A stretch of DNA of 64,000 bases from Reddybacter sp041622675 (GCA_041622675.1 JBFJYH010000002.1:50134-114133); one strand, 5' to 3'; positions 9,569 through 18,356 are shown, counted from the stretch's first letter. Numbers and translations: made by a program. Notes: a model not told the origin generated them from the letters alone.

Positions 9569-9644
9569 TGGGGCGTGGCCAAGTGGTTAAGGCAACGGGT
9601 TTTGATCCCGTCACTCGGAGGTTCGAATCCTCCCGCCCCAGCCA
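9569..9644 (+). tRNA. tRNA-Gln (anticodon TTG)
   Basis: A 76-base cloverleaf: acceptor stem TGGGGCG paired with CGCCCCA, discriminator G, and genomically encoded CCA. The anticodon loop TTTTGAT presents TTG (9602-9604) and the T-arm contains GGTTCGAATCC. Its place between ispE and prs matches Pseudomonas. Confidence 0.97.
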
Positions 9645-9687
9645 TTTCTCCACTCTTCTGCGCCGTTCGTGATACCAGGATCCCCCC

Positions 9688-10629
9688 ATGCCCAACTTAA
9701 TGTTGTTCTCAGGAAATTCTAATCCGCAGTTGGCAAAGGAAATCGCCACACATCTCGGCCTCCAGATTGGCAACGCTCAGGTTTCGCATTTTTCAGACGG
9801 CGAAATCAGCGTACAGATCGACGACAATGTGCGTGGCCGCGACGTCTTTATCATTCAACCAACCTGTGCGCCGACCAATAAAAACTTGATGGAACTGATT
9901 TTTATTGTCGATGCCATGCGCCGCTCTTCAGCAGGCCGCATTACAGCGGTAGTGCCCTACTTCGGCTACGCCCGCCAGGACAGACGCGTACGCTCGGCCC
10001 GAGTTCCCATCAGCGCCAAAGTCGTCGCCGACATGATCAACAACGTTGGCGTTAATCGCGTATTAACTGTCGACCTGCACGCCGAGCAAATTCAGGGGTT
10101 TTTCGATTGCGCAGTGGATAATGTCTACGGCTCGCCTGTATTGCTCGACGATATCGAAAAGCAAAATTACGAAGACCTGCTCGTGGTGTCTCCCGATATC
10201 GGCGGCGTTGTGCGCGCCCGGGCCATTGCAAAACAACTCAATACCGATTTGGCTATTATCGACAAACGTCGACCCGAGGCCAACCAGGCTCAGGTCATGA
10301 ATATTATCGGTGACGTTGCCGACCGCACCTGTTTGCTGGTTGACGATATTGTCGATACCGCAGGCACCTTGTGTAAAGCTGCAGATGCCCTCAAAGAACA
10401 GGGCGCCAAACACGTCGTTGCCTATTGCACCCACCCGGTGTTGTCCGGCAAGGCGACAGAAAACATACAGAACTCCCAGCTCGACAGCTTGGTGGTCACC
10501 AACAGCATTCCCCTGACTGCGGAAGCTAGCGCCTGTAAGCAAATACGCCAGCTGTCATTGGGCCATATGCTGGCCGAGGCCATTCGCCGGGTCAGCAACG
10601 AAGAATCCATCAGCGCAATGTTTGACTAA
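9688..10629 (+). CDS. prs: Ribose-phosphate pyrophosphokinase
   Basis: A 313-residue class I PRPP synthase that makes PRPP from ribose-5-phosphate and ATP for nucleotide, histidine, tryptophan and NAD synthesis. Signatures: FSDGE near 35-39, the flexible-loop sequence YARQDRR (94-100), the catalytic histidine in TVDLHAEQIQGFF (H131), and the PRPP-binding loop LLVDDIVDTAGT in the second half. Length and sequence are typical. A hairpin-like CCCC...GGGG sequence follows at about 10654-10680. Confidence 0.97.
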   Translation: MPNLMLFSGNSNPQLAKEIATHLGLQIGNAQVSHFSDGEISVQIDDNVRGRDVFIIQPTCAPTNKNLMELIFIVDAMRRSSAGRITAVVPYFGYARQDRRVRSARVPISAKVVADMINNVGVNRVLTVDLHAEQIQGFFDCAVDNVYGSPVLLDDIEKQNYEDLLVVSPDIGGVVRARAIAKQLNTDLAIIDKRRPEANQAQVMNIIGDVADRTCLLVDDIVDTAGTLCKAADALKEQGAKHVVAYCTHPVLSGKATENIQNSQLDSLVVTNSIPLTAEASACKQIRQLSLGHMLAEAIRRVSNEESISAMFD

Positions 10630-10691
10630 ACACTAAGTCAATTTTGCACGGATACCTCCCCACCACATTTGTCGGCGGGGTTTAACCTCAT

Positions 10692-10724
10692 CCGCTATAA
10701 CCTGGGTCGCAACAGCTATAGCGG
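10692..10724 (+). promoter_or_regulatory. Leader hairpin before rplY
   Basis: A perfect 8-bp inverted repeat, CCGCTATA (10692-10699) and TATAGCGG (10717-10724), encloses a 17-base loop and ends 25 bases before the rplY start, just ahead of the AGGAG ribosome-binding site. It could be a translational control element. No homologue is recognised and a chance repeat is possible. Confidence 0.3.
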
Positions 10725-10749
10725 TACAACAACATAGGAGTAAAGGCAA

Positions 10750-11400
10750 ATGGTCGATTTCGCCCTCAATGCCAAGGTCCGTAGCGATATAGGGAAAGGT
10801 GCGAGCCGCCGCCTACGTCGCTTGGACAACCAAGTACCCGCCATTATTTATGGCTTGGACAAAACGCCTGAGAATATTTCTCTGGCCAGCAACGAGCTGA
10901 GCCACGCCCTGGAGAATGAAGCCTTTTATTCTCACATCATTGAGCTGGACGTGGACAACAACAAGCAGAACGTAATTCTTAAAGACGTGCAGCGCCACCC
11001 GGCAAAAGTAGAAATACTGCACGTTGATTTTCTGCGTGTCGATCTCACACAAAAGCTCACTATTCGCGTGCCTCTGCACTTCATTAATGAAGAAGAGTGT
11101 CACGGCGTTAAAATGGAAGGCGGTCAAATTTCTCACAGCACGAACGAGTTGGAAGTTGAATGCCTGCCTGGAGACATACCCGAGTACATCGAAGTCGACA
11201 TGGCCGCAATCACGCTCGGTCAGACTCTGCACATCTCAGATGTTAACTTGCCCGAGGGTGTTACCAGTGTTGCCCTGTCTCACGGTGAAGATCACGATCT
11301 ACCTGTCGCTGCAGTCAACAAGTCTAAAGCTATCGAAGAAACCACTGAAGACGATTCTGCTGACGCTGCTGACGAAGAAGCCGGCGAGGAAGACGCCTAA
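10750..11400 (+). CDS. rplY: Large ribosomal subunit protein bL25 (Ctc form)
   Basis: A 216-residue long-form L25. An N-terminal 5S rRNA-binding domain (about 1-95, with GKGASRRLRR and VPAIIYG) is followed by the C-terminal TL5/Ctc beta domain and an acidic tail (EETTEDDSADAADEEAGEE). It sits in the central protuberance of the 50S subunit. It lies between prs and pth as in Pseudomonas. AGGAG at 10736-10740 is a good ribosome-binding site. Confidence 0.96.
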   Translation: MVDFALNAKVRSDIGKGASRRLRRLDNQVPAIIYGLDKTPENISLASNELSHALENEAFYSHIIELDVDNNKQNVILKDVQRHPAKVEILHVDFLRVDLTQKLTIRVPLHFINEEECHGVKMEGGQISHSTNELEVECLPGDIPEYIEVDMAAITLGQTLHISDVNLPEGVTSVALSHGEDHDLPVAAVNKSKAIEETTEDDSADAADEEAGEEDA

Positions 11401-11436
11401 AGGGCTCGCTCACTTTTCGTTTGCAAGGCCCTAGCA

Positions 11437-12018
11437 TTGGATACGGCAGTGAGGCTCGTGGTAGGACTGGGTAATCCCGGCCCCCAATACGCGCACACCC
11501 GTCACAATGCTGGGGCCGACTTTGTTACCACTCTGGCCGAACACCACGGCACCCGTTTCAAAAAGGACAATAAATTTTCCGGCGAAACGGCACGAATTAC
11601 CTTGAACGGGCAAGACATCCGCCTTCTATTACCGTCGACTTACATGAATCTCAGCGGTCAAGCCGTCGGGCCGATGGCCAAGTTTTATAACATCCCCCCC
11701 GAGGCCATACTCGTCGCTCACGACGAGCTCGATATCGAACCCGGCAAAGCCCGTCTCAAAATTGGCGGCGGTCACGGCGGCCACAATGGCCTGAAAGACA
11801 TTATCAAAGCCTTGGGCAACAACAAAAATTTTGCCCGTCTGCGTATTGGCGTCGGTCACCCCGGTCACGCTAGCGAGGTGGTTAACTATGTCCTGCGTCG
11901 CGCACCACAGTCCGAGCAACAATTAATCGAAGATAGCATTAACGACGCCCTCAAGATCGTACCAGCGCTCGCCGAGGGGCTGTGGAACAAGGCGATGAAA
12001 GCCCTGCACACAAAATAA
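11437..12018 (+). CDS. pth: Peptidyl-tRNA hydrolase
   Basis: A 193-residue enzyme that recycles tRNA by cleaving peptidyl-tRNA dropped from ribosomes. The catalytic set is present: N13 in VGLGNPG, H23 in TRHNAG and D96 in VAHDELD. There is no ATG near the N terminus. TTG at 11437 is preferred because AAGG (11425-11428) lies 8 bases upstream; GTG at 11449 is the alternative and would remove four residues. It lies 36 bases after rplY, probably co-transcribed. Confidence 0.95.
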   Translation: MDTAVRLVVGLGNPGPQYAHTRHNAGADFVTTLAEHHGTRFKKDNKFSGETARITLNGQDIRLLLPSTYMNLSGQAVGPMAKFYNIPPEAILVAHDELDIEPGKARLKIGGGHGGHNGLKDIIKALGNNKNFARLRIGVGHPGHASEVVNYVLRRAPQSEQQLIEDSINDALKIVPALAEGLWNKAMKALHTK

Positions 12019-12107
12019 GCAGACACTCAAACGGGTACATTATTTAACCAATTATTTGCGCGAACCTAGTAACAGGCGCGCCCATTCAGCAAAGACAGAG
12101 GATCACC

Positions 12108-13199
12108 ATGGGTTTCAAATGCGGTATTGTCGGCTTGCCCAATGTGGGTAAATCTACCCTATTTAACGCGCTCACCAAGGCCGGTATTGATGCGGAAAAC
12201 TTTCCCTTCTGTACCATCGAGCCCAACACCGGCGTGGTGCCCGTACCCGACCCGCGCCAGGACGCTCTCGCCGCCATCGTCAACCCCGAACGCATCCTCC
12301 CCACCACCATGGAATTCGTTGATATTGCTGGCCTAGTCGAGGGCGCCTCTAAGGGTGAAGGCCTGGGCAATCAGTTTTTGGCCAATATTCGTGAAACCGA
12401 TGCCATCGCCCATGTCGTGCGCTGCTTTGAAGATGAGAATGTCATTCACGTCGCCAATCAAATCAATCCTCTAGCCGATATTGAAATCATTAATACCGAG
12501 CTCGCACTGGCGGACCTCGATGCCGTGGAAAAAGCCCTGCAAAAAACTGCTCGCGCCGCAAAAGGTAAAGATAAAGACGCGATTGCTTTGCAGGCAGTGC
12601 TGGAGCGCCTGCTGCCCCACCTCAACGAAGCCAAGCCTCTGCGCAGTCTTGCATTAACACAAGATGACATTGAAAAACTGGGTGAAGTCAGCCTAATGAC
12701 ACTCAAACCCACCCTGTACATTGCCAACATTGCCGAAGATGGCTTTGAGAACAACCCCCTGCTCACGGCAGTTGAAGAGCTCGCCGCTACCGAAGGTGCC
12801 CAGGTGGTGCCCATTTGCAATAAGCTCGAAGCGGAAATCTCCGAGCTGGACGATGATGATAAAGCCGAGTTTCTCGCCGACCTGGGTATGGACGAACCCG
12901 GCCTCAACCGCGTGATTCGCGCCGGCTACCAACTGCTCGACCTACAAACCTATTTTACCGCCGGTGTGAAAGAGGTCCGCGCCTGGACCATTCCCGTTGG
13001 TGCAACCGCACCTCAGGCCGCTGGCAAGATTCACACTGACTTCGAAAAGGGCTTTATACGCGCCGAAATTGTTAGTTATGACGACTTTATCGCCGGCAAG
13101 GGCGAGCAGGGCGCCAAAGATGCCGGCAAATGGCGGCTTGAGGGCAAAGATTATATCGTGCAAGATGGTGATGTGATTCACTTCCGGTTTAATGTGTGA
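12108..13199 (+). CDS. ychF: Redox-regulated ATPase YchF
   Basis: A 363-residue Obg-family P-loop protein. G1 is GLPNVGKST (9-17). The base-specificity motif reads NKLE instead of NKxD, which in this family (YchF/OLA1) means ATP rather than GTP use. The C-terminal TGS domain ends in the typical VQDGDVIHFRFNV. It associates with ribosomes and modulates stress responses. It is last gene of the conserved prs-rplY-pth-ychF group; ATG start at 12108 follows an AGAGGA ribosome-binding site. Confidence 0.97.
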   Translation: MGFKCGIVGLPNVGKSTLFNALTKAGIDAENFPFCTIEPNTGVVPVPDPRQDALAAIVNPERILPTTMEFVDIAGLVEGASKGEGLGNQFLANIRETDAIAHVVRCFEDENVIHVANQINPLADIEIINTELALADLDAVEKALQKTARAAKGKDKDAIALQAVLERLLPHLNEAKPLRSLALTQDDIEKLGEVSLMTLKPTLYIANIAEDGFENNPLLTAVEELAATEGAQVVPICNKLEAEISELDDDDKAEFLADLGMDEPGLNRVIRAGYQLLDLQTYFTAGVKEVRAWTIPVGATAPQAAGKIHTDFEKGFIRAEIVSYDDFIAGKGEQGAKDAGKWRLEGKDYIVQDGDVIHFRFNV

Positions 13200-13290
13200 G
13201 ATCTAGCCGCGCGCCCTCAAAAAAACAACCGCAACATCTGGGAACTACCCCCAGAGCTGCAACTCGATAAGCACCCCAGCAGTCACTCCA

Positions 13291-14229
13291 GTGAAGAGTG
13301 GTATCCACACCACCTCCGGACGCGGCGCCTACGGCTTTGCTTTGGTGCTTCTCGCCTGTGTGATTTGGGGCTTCTTCCCCATTGCCGCCAAGGGCCTCAC
13401 CCACCAGCTTGACGCCCACACCATCAATTTCTACCGTTTCGCCATCGCCGGGCTCATGCTTTTGCCCATTTTGATCGCCCGCGGCTCTCTGCCGAGACTC
13501 ACCAAAAAAGGCAGTGCCCGACACAATCTACATCTCGCCACGTGCGCCCTGCTACTGATTATCAATTATTTTTTCTACATCATCGGTGTGCAGCATATTA
13601 CGCCTAGCGCCACACAAATATTAATCCAATTTTCCACCGTGATGCTGCTCCTCGCGGGCGTGTTCTTTTTTGGTGAGCGCCTGTCCCACCGCCAATGGCT
13701 AGGTTGCATTTTATTTTTAGCGGGGCTAGTGCTTTTTTTCTATCCTCGTATCATCGCCATGATTGACGGGTTCAATGACTACGCCCTAGGCATGGGCTTA
13801 ATATCTCTCGCGGCTATATCCTGGACGGGATATGCCATACTGCAAAAGCAATTATTGCTGCACTTCACTTCTTCGCAAATCATGCTAATGGTTTACCTGA
13901 TCGGCTCACTGGTTTTCCTGCCTTTGGCCGACCCACTTAGTATTATTGAACTCTCGCCCCCCAGCCTGCTACTTCTCCTTTTTTGTGGCACCAGCACCTT
14001 GATCGGCTCCGGCAGCTTTTCTGAAGCTATGGCCCATATCGAAGCCTCGAAAGCCAGCGCTATGCTCGCCACTTTGCCAATCTTTACTATTTTCTTTATG
14101 TGGTGCCTAAGTTTTATTCCCGGGTTTACGATTACACCAGAGCCCCTAACAAGTCTGGCGCTGTCTGGTGCGGCACTGGTGGTTGTTGGCGCATTGATGG
14201 TTGCCCTGCAGAGCACTCGCAAACCCTAG
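13291..14229 (+). CDS. EamA/DMT-family transporter
   Basis: A 312-residue inner-membrane protein with about ten hydrophobic segments arranged as two five-helix EamA repeats (first from ACVIWGFFPIAAKGL, second from ALGMGLISLAAISWTGYAILQ). The family (RhaT/RarD-like drug/metabolite transporters) exports amino acids and other metabolites. The substrate cannot be told. The only sensible start is GTG at 13291. It follows ychF after 91 bases and seems to close the housekeeping block. Confidence 0.85.
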   Translation: MKSGIHTTSGRGAYGFALVLLACVIWGFFPIAAKGLTHQLDAHTINFYRFAIAGLMLLPILIARGSLPRLTKKGSARHNLHLATCALLLIINYFFYIIGVQHITPSATQILIQFSTVMLLLAGVFFFGERLSHRQWLGCILFLAGLVLFFYPRIIAMIDGFNDYALGMGLISLAAISWTGYAILQKQLLLHFTSSQIMLMVYLIGSLVFLPLADPLSIIELSPPSLLLLLFCGTSTLIGSGSFSEAMAHIEASKASAMLATLPIFTIFFMWCLSFIPGFTITPEPLTSLALSGAALVVVGALMVALQSTRKP

Positions 14230-15063
14230 GCAAGCCATCTATGCTGGCCTTATGAAACGTCGTCTAACCTTTTCAGCCTACCGTTTTTGCTTCTGGCAGG
14301 AGTGTAGCTCTCTTTACTTTTGTGTACGGCGACTTACACAATCTAGTCATTAATTGGCACCTAATAATCGGCCCTATCCCACCATTAGCTCCAGCTGTAT
14401 TATCTGATTAAAGAAGGCCCCGGTCTGCGTAAGAGTATCGGCTTTAATTGGCCAGCGAGGAATAATCCGCCCTACGCCACTGACAATGGTCGCGATTAGC
14501 TCGGCAACGATAACCCATTCGATGAGCTCAATCACATCACCAACTACAGTTTCTTTAGCTGGCCGTTGAGCAACGTTTTTGGGAAAGCTGACCCCAACCA
14601 TGGCAAACACCCTTACAGCCTGAAAACCACCCGGTACCGGCTTTCACTTCCACAGCGTAGCATTAGAGATATTTTTAATAGTAAAGCTCTTCTTCCCGTC
14701 GACTACCAACACAACACTCTCACTCCAATACTTGTCCTCTTGGAGTCGCACCACACTAGCTGACTACAAAGTGCTATCACTACAGTAGAGGAATAATGGC
14801 AACGTGGTGGAAAAAGACCTATTAACAGGACTCTTGACACCTAAGGGAAAACTCTCGATGGCGCCATTGAATGGCGCCAAAACACATAGGAAAGTGTTGA
14901 ATTCAGTGGCGACCATGCCGACACCCTGTAGCAGCTATCCTGGACTGACTCGTCAGACCCACTTGCCCGAAGAGCCACTATCCGCAGTAAATTAGCTCGC
15001 TCGCTTGACAACACGCACTGAAATCGCCAAAATCCCCCGCCTTCAAAGAACGACCTATTTTGT
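14230..15063. other. Gene-poor stretch with no recognisable gene
   Basis: About 830 bases between the EamA gene and the tRNA. Only short reading frames occur (up to 78 codons on the minus strand at 14374-14610), without family features or good ribosome-binding sites. The one structured element is a 10-bp inverted repeat with a single central base at 14859-14879 (GGCGCCATT-G-AATGGCGCC core). It may be decayed sequence or hold an unrecognised RNA. Confidence 0.5.
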
Positions 15064-15140
15064 GGCTATGTAGCTCAGCTGGTTAGAGCACAGCATTCAT
15101 AATGCTGGGGTCGGCGGTTCAAGTCCGCCCATAGCTACCA
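15064..15140 (+). tRNA. tRNA-Met (anticodon CAT, elongator type)
   Basis: A 77-base cloverleaf with encoded CCA: acceptor GGCTATG/CATAGCT, D-arm GCTCAGCTGGTTAGAGC, anticodon stem CAGCA/TGCTG presenting CAT (15098-15100), T-arm GGCGGTTCAAGTCCGCC. It resembles the elongator tRNA-Met of gammaproteobacteria and lacks the initiator's three G-C pairs below the anticodon. tRNA-Ile2, whose C34 becomes lysidine, is the alternative. The first acceptor pair is G1-U72, not G-C. Confidence 0.93.
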
Positions 15141-15654
15141 CATCCCTGCTCAACACCAAAGTCTAAGACCTATCCTCGACTTTAGATCAGATATTCCTAT
15201 CATCGCGTCCAGGGACATACCTTAACTCTGCGCTGTGACCGCCCTATATTTGACGTTATTTTTATATGGCCAAATATTACTTTGACTTTCTCTTTACTAC
15301 AGTGGTTTTCGAAGTTGATTGATCAGTTTAAAGTCACATTCTTCGAGATCAGCAAATAACACCAAGTCACGAATGCCACAGGTCTCACATTTACTGAGCC
15401 CACGCCCGGCGTCTTCAATCACTGCAATTTTCACAGTGCTCCTCATATCCGCTAAATATCCAACCCAATAGCCATCCACAATGTGGCATAGGCCGTCCCG
15501 GGGGTAGGCCTTCACGCTCCTTAGAGTGAATCCTAAAACTTGAACCATCCCTAAAAATCGGCACCAAAACACAGCCAAAGGGGCCACAAACGGCCATGAT
15601 TGCCAATCCACCAAAGGGAGCCAATAACGTTTCGACCTTGAACACGGAGTCATC
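15141..15654. other. Intergenic stretch, mostly without recognisable content
   Basis: Between the tRNA-Met and the DUF4124-like gene. Apart from the small Fnr-like fragment at 15297-15434 on the minus strand I see no gene, terminator or convincing promoter. Confidence 0.4.
15297..15434 (-). pseudogene. Fnr/Anr-like N-terminal fragment (45 codons)
   Basis: A short minus-strand reading frame from GTG at 15434, preceded by AGGAG four bases upstream; an ATG at 15446 is the alternative. The peptide contains CETCGIRDLVLF followed by an acidic helix and ends in QLRKPL. This resembles the N terminus of Fnr/Anr regulators (C-x2-C-x-L-x2-LCLP, then an acidic segment before the cyclic-nucleotide-binding-like domain). 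The third iron-sulfur cysteine is a valine here, and the frame stops where that domain would begin. Nothing Fnr-like follows in the next codons. It is either a remnant or a tiny gene in its own right; similarity is judged by eye. Confidence 0.3.
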
Positions 15655-16161
15655 ATGATTAAGGGCCTTATTTTTCGATTGATTATTCTTATAGTTATCG
15701 CCACCGGTATTTTTTCCTATGTCGCCTCGCTCAACGGTATTGATATCCGCCATTTTTTGCCAACATTCGATAATTCACAACTACCCAGCCTCAAGCTACC
15801 CGCAATGCCCGACATCAAGCTTCCCGGTAGCGGCGACGAGAACCAACAGCCCGTAGCGGTGCGTAAAATATATCAGTGGCGTGGAGGCGATGGCAGCTGG
15901 CACTTTAGTGAAAATTTACCCGAGGGCACAACCGCCGAAAAAGTGATTTTCCTCGACGCTAAAACCAACGTCGTTGAAAGCCTACCAAGACCTCACAACA
16001 TAAAGCCGGCCATTACCGTGCCGAATGAACCCGCACCGACGGCAAGCGGCGCCTCTTACAACAATAAAACCACCGACAAGCTGTTAAACGATGTCCAAAA
16101 CACACAGAGAACGCTTGATCAACGCAAGCAACAGTTAGAGCAGGACACCCCGGGGCCATAA
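15655..16161 (+). CDS. Membrane-anchored DUF4124-like protein
   Basis: A 168-residue protein of unknown function. An N-terminal hydrophobic helix (about 4-24) anchors it in the inner membrane or acts as a signal anchor. A short conserved block, KIYQWRGGDGSWHFSENLPEG (near 70-90), resembles the DUF4124 motif (Y-x-W-x-D-x-x-G-x-x-H-F-S). The rest is proline-rich, with a glutamine-rich, possibly coiled C terminus. GGAG lies six bases before the ATG. It stands alone just ahead of the flagellar locus; a link to flagella is not shown. Confidence 0.6.
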   Translation: MIKGLIFRLIILIVIATGIFSYVASLNGIDIRHFLPTFDNSQLPSLKLPAMPDIKLPGSGDENQQPVAVRKIYQWRGGDGSWHFSENLPEGTTAEKVIFLDAKTNVVESLPRPHNIKPAITVPNEPAPTASGASYNNKTTDKLLNDVQNTQRTLDQRKQQLEQDTPGP

Positions 16162-16212
16162 ATCACTCAATACTCAAGCGAGCCCCCAAGGCTAAGCCGC
16201 CAAGCCGGGCTG

Positions 16213-16239
16213 GCACCCTGAGCTCCATAGCTGGGGTGC
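16213..16239 (+). terminator. Possible terminator hairpin
   Basis: GCACCC...GGGTGC with an inner AGCT/AGCT stem and CCAT loop, 50 bases after the DUF4124-like gene. The sequence after it is only moderately T-rich, so termination is uncertain. Confidence 0.35.
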
Positions 16240-16336
16240 TCACATATTTGACGCCCCTTGCTAAAAACCCCGTCAATTCTTTGACAACTCACCCTTAAAA
16301 AGACTTAACCCGCTGTATTAGTTGAACAATTTTGAG

Positions 16337-16352
16337 TGGCATAGTTAGTGCT
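16337..16352 (+). promoter_or_regulatory. Sigma54 (-24/-12) promoter of the fliL operon
   Basis: TGGCATAGTTAGTGCTT has the invariant GG-N10-GC spacing (GG 16338-16339, GC 16350-16351) and a good -24 half. It lies 42-66 bases before the possible fliL starts, consistent with RpoN/FleQ control of this operon in Pseudomonas. Confidence 0.7.
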
Positions 16353-16393
16353 TAGAACTAGCAAACAGAGTTCTTTTAGCACTGACAGGCAGC

Positions 16394-16879
16394 GTGCCAA
16401 CACAAGGGTTAACCAGTTTGAATAAAACCATAGCAATAATCCTCATCACTGTAGTCCTGTTGGTCGCCGTCGGTGGCGCCTGGCTCTACTTTAGGGACGG
16501 CACTGCCAATACAGCAATAGAAACGCCAAGCAGCGCAATAGAAACACGGGGGAAAAATTACTATTTAGCGCTTGAGCCCCCTTTCATAGTCAATTTTGTC
16601 TACAAAGATACTCTTCGTTACCTACAAATGACCCTCTCTGTGATGAGCCACGAACCGAAAATACTCGACCAAGTAACACACCACATGCCCGCCATTCGAC
16701 ACCGTTTAATCATGCTAATTAGCAACAAAACCTTTGACGAACTCAATGGCAAAGACAGTAAAGAAGCTCTACGTGACGAAATGCTATTGGAGATCCGCAA
16801 TATTATTCAGGCAGAACAAAACAAAACCCATAAGGGCCGAGTCGAAGCCGTGTATTTCACCGGCTATGTGATGCAGTAA
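16394..16879 (+). CDS. fliL: Flagellar basal body-associated protein FliL
   Basis: A 161-residue single-pass inner-membrane protein: one N-terminal helix (IAIILITVVLLVAVGGAWLYF) and a periplasmic FliL domain with EPPFIVNF and LRYLQMTLSVM. FliL surrounds the stator units and supports torque. The start is either GTG at 16394 or TTG at 16418; the latter has AAGGG nine bases upstream and would remove eight residues. It is first gene of the large forward operon, and its stop overlaps the fliM start (TAATG). Confidence 0.9.
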   Translation: MPTQGLTSLNKTIAIILITVVLLVAVGGAWLYFRDGTANTAIETPSSAIETRGKNYYLALEPPFIVNFVYKDTLRYLQMTLSVMSHEPKILDQVTHHMPAIRHRLIMLISNKTFDELNGKDSKEALRDEMLLEIRNIIQAEQNKTHKGRVEAVYFTGYVMQ

Positions 16880-17904
16880 TGGCCGATTCAGAGACGGGCA
16901 CAAAAGAAAGCACCGATAGCGAAGAGGTTCTCACCCCAGAGGAAATCGACGCACTGTTGACCAGCGTAGAGGAGGAGGATGGCAACAGCGAGACCGGAGC
17001 AAAGAGCGGTACTATTGTCCCCGGTGTTGGCCATGTGCGCAGCTTTGACTTTTCCCGCCAGGGTCAATCACTCAGCTCAGAACTCCCCCTTCTCAATGTT
17101 ATCCATGAGCGTTTTGCACTGCAATTTTGCGAAAGCGTTTTTAATACCTTGCGCTGCTCAAACAACGTCAAGTTCGTTGGCGCGCGGGGAACGTCATTTA
17201 TCGATTACTTGCACACACTGGAACTACCTACCCATATTAACTTTATCAACCTCCCCCCCATGAAGGGCATCGCCCTTGCGGTGTTTGACAACAATTTAAT
17301 CATTAACGCGACGAGTAGTTTTTTCGGCGGCTCAATGCGGAAAGAAATGTTCTCTGATAAGACAGACTTCACGCCAGCAGAAATGCGCATTGGCAATATG
17401 CTGCTGCAAAGAGTGATGAGTGACTTACAGGTCAGTTGGAAAACCGATATTGAAATTCACCCCGAAGCGAAACAAACCGAAATCAATCCCGATTTTGCCC
17501 AACTGATGAACCCCTCAGAGCAACTACTGGCAAGTCGTTTTGAAATTATCTTCGAGGGCACTAAGGGTATTTTCGAACTTGCCATGCCAATGGCAATGAT
17601 TGAACCCTATCGCGAACAACTATCCGTGACCTACCAGGCAGAGAAACGTGACGACCAAGGCACCTGGGCTCCGGTGATTATCGATGAACTAAAAACCACC
17701 AACATACGACTTAGCAGCACCCTAGGCACGGCACAGTTAACGCTAGGGGAGATACTCAAACTCGACACGGGCGACATCATCCCCATGGACGTGAGCGACA
17801 CGGTCACGCTCTACGCCGAGGGCATACCCATTTTTGATGGTGAATATGGTGCCTTCAACGACAAGAATGCCATCAAGATACGCAACAAAAAGCATCGACC
17901 CTAG
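16879..17904 (+). CDS. fliM: Flagellar motor switch protein FliM
   Basis: A 341-residue C-ring protein. The N-terminal LTPEEIDALL (19-28) matches the CheY-P-binding peptide of FliM, set after an acidic 18-residue extension. The middle CheC-like domain and C-terminal SpoA domain (LGEILKLDTGDIIPMD) are complete. FliM links FliG to FliN and receives the chemotaxis signal. Its ATG shares one base with the fliL stop. The intact CheY-binding motif matters because no che genes lie in this window. Confidence 0.97.
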   Translation: MADSETGTKESTDSEEVLTPEEIDALLTSVEEEDGNSETGAKSGTIVPGVGHVRSFDFSRQGQSLSSELPLLNVIHERFALQFCESVFNTLRCSNNVKFVGARGTSFIDYLHTLELPTHINFINLPPMKGIALAVFDNNLIINATSSFFGGSMRKEMFSDKTDFTPAEMRIGNMLLQRVMSDLQVSWKTDIEIHPEAKQTEINPDFAQLMNPSEQLLASRFEIIFEGTKGIFELAMPMAMIEPYREQLSVTYQAEKRDDQGTWAPVIIDELKTTNIRLSSTLGTAQLTLGEILKLDTGDIIPMDVSDTVTLYAEGIPIFDGEYGAFNDKNAIKIRNKKHRP

Positions 17905-17945
17905 GGCTTGCTAACAGCACCCCAGCCAAGCAGCGGAGACTCTCC

Positions 17946-18356
17946 ATGAGTGACGAGGAAAATAACGAACCGGGCGAGCTTAAAGCCGACCCCGAAGCAA
18001 CGGCAGCTGATGACTATGCCGCCGCCCCCCTGAAAGACCTCGCCGAAAGCAGCCCTGAGGGCAGCGCTAACAATGGGCGAATCAAGGAAGATCAGGACAT
18101 TAATCTCGATGTCATTCTCGACGTGCCAATTACAATTTCTGTGGAGATAGGCCGCACTCAAGTACCGATTCGCGATTTACTGCGTTACTCCCAGGGCTCA
18201 GTGATTGAGCTGGACAGATTGGTGAGCGAGCCCCTTGACGTCCTTGTCAACAACACCCTGATTGCCCACGGTGAAGTCGTAGTAGTTGACGAGCAATTTG
18301 GCATTCGTCTCACCGATGTCATCAGTCCCAGCGAACGGGTTAAAAAGCTCAAATGA
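17946..18356 (+). CDS. fliN: Flagellar motor switch protein FliN
   Basis: A 136-residue C-ring protein. The first ~55 residues are acidic and low-complexity; the C-terminal SpoA domain has LDVILDVPITISVEIGRTQ and the VIELDRLVSEPLDVLVNN block. FliN forms the lower C-ring and docks FliH for export. It overlaps fliO by four bases (ATGA). Confidence 0.96.
   Translation: MSDEENNEPGELKADPEATAADDYAAAPLKDLAESSPEGSANNGRIKEDQDINLDVILDVPITISVEIGRTQVPIRDLLRYSQGSVIELDRLVSEPLDVLVNNTLIAHGEVVVVDEQFGIRLTDVISPSERVKKLK

Noticed and set aside
9510..9773. Open frame opposite the tRNA-Gln gene
   Set aside because: It reads through a certain tRNA and is the well-known false frame seen over tRNA genes.
10063..10542. 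159-codon frame opposite prs
   Set aside because: prs is unmistakable on the other strand; the frame has no recognisable domain and follows the codon pattern of its antisense.
14374..14610. 78-codon minus-strand frame in the gene-poor stretch
   Set aside because: No good ribosome-binding site, domain or neighbour supports it; not enough to call a gene.
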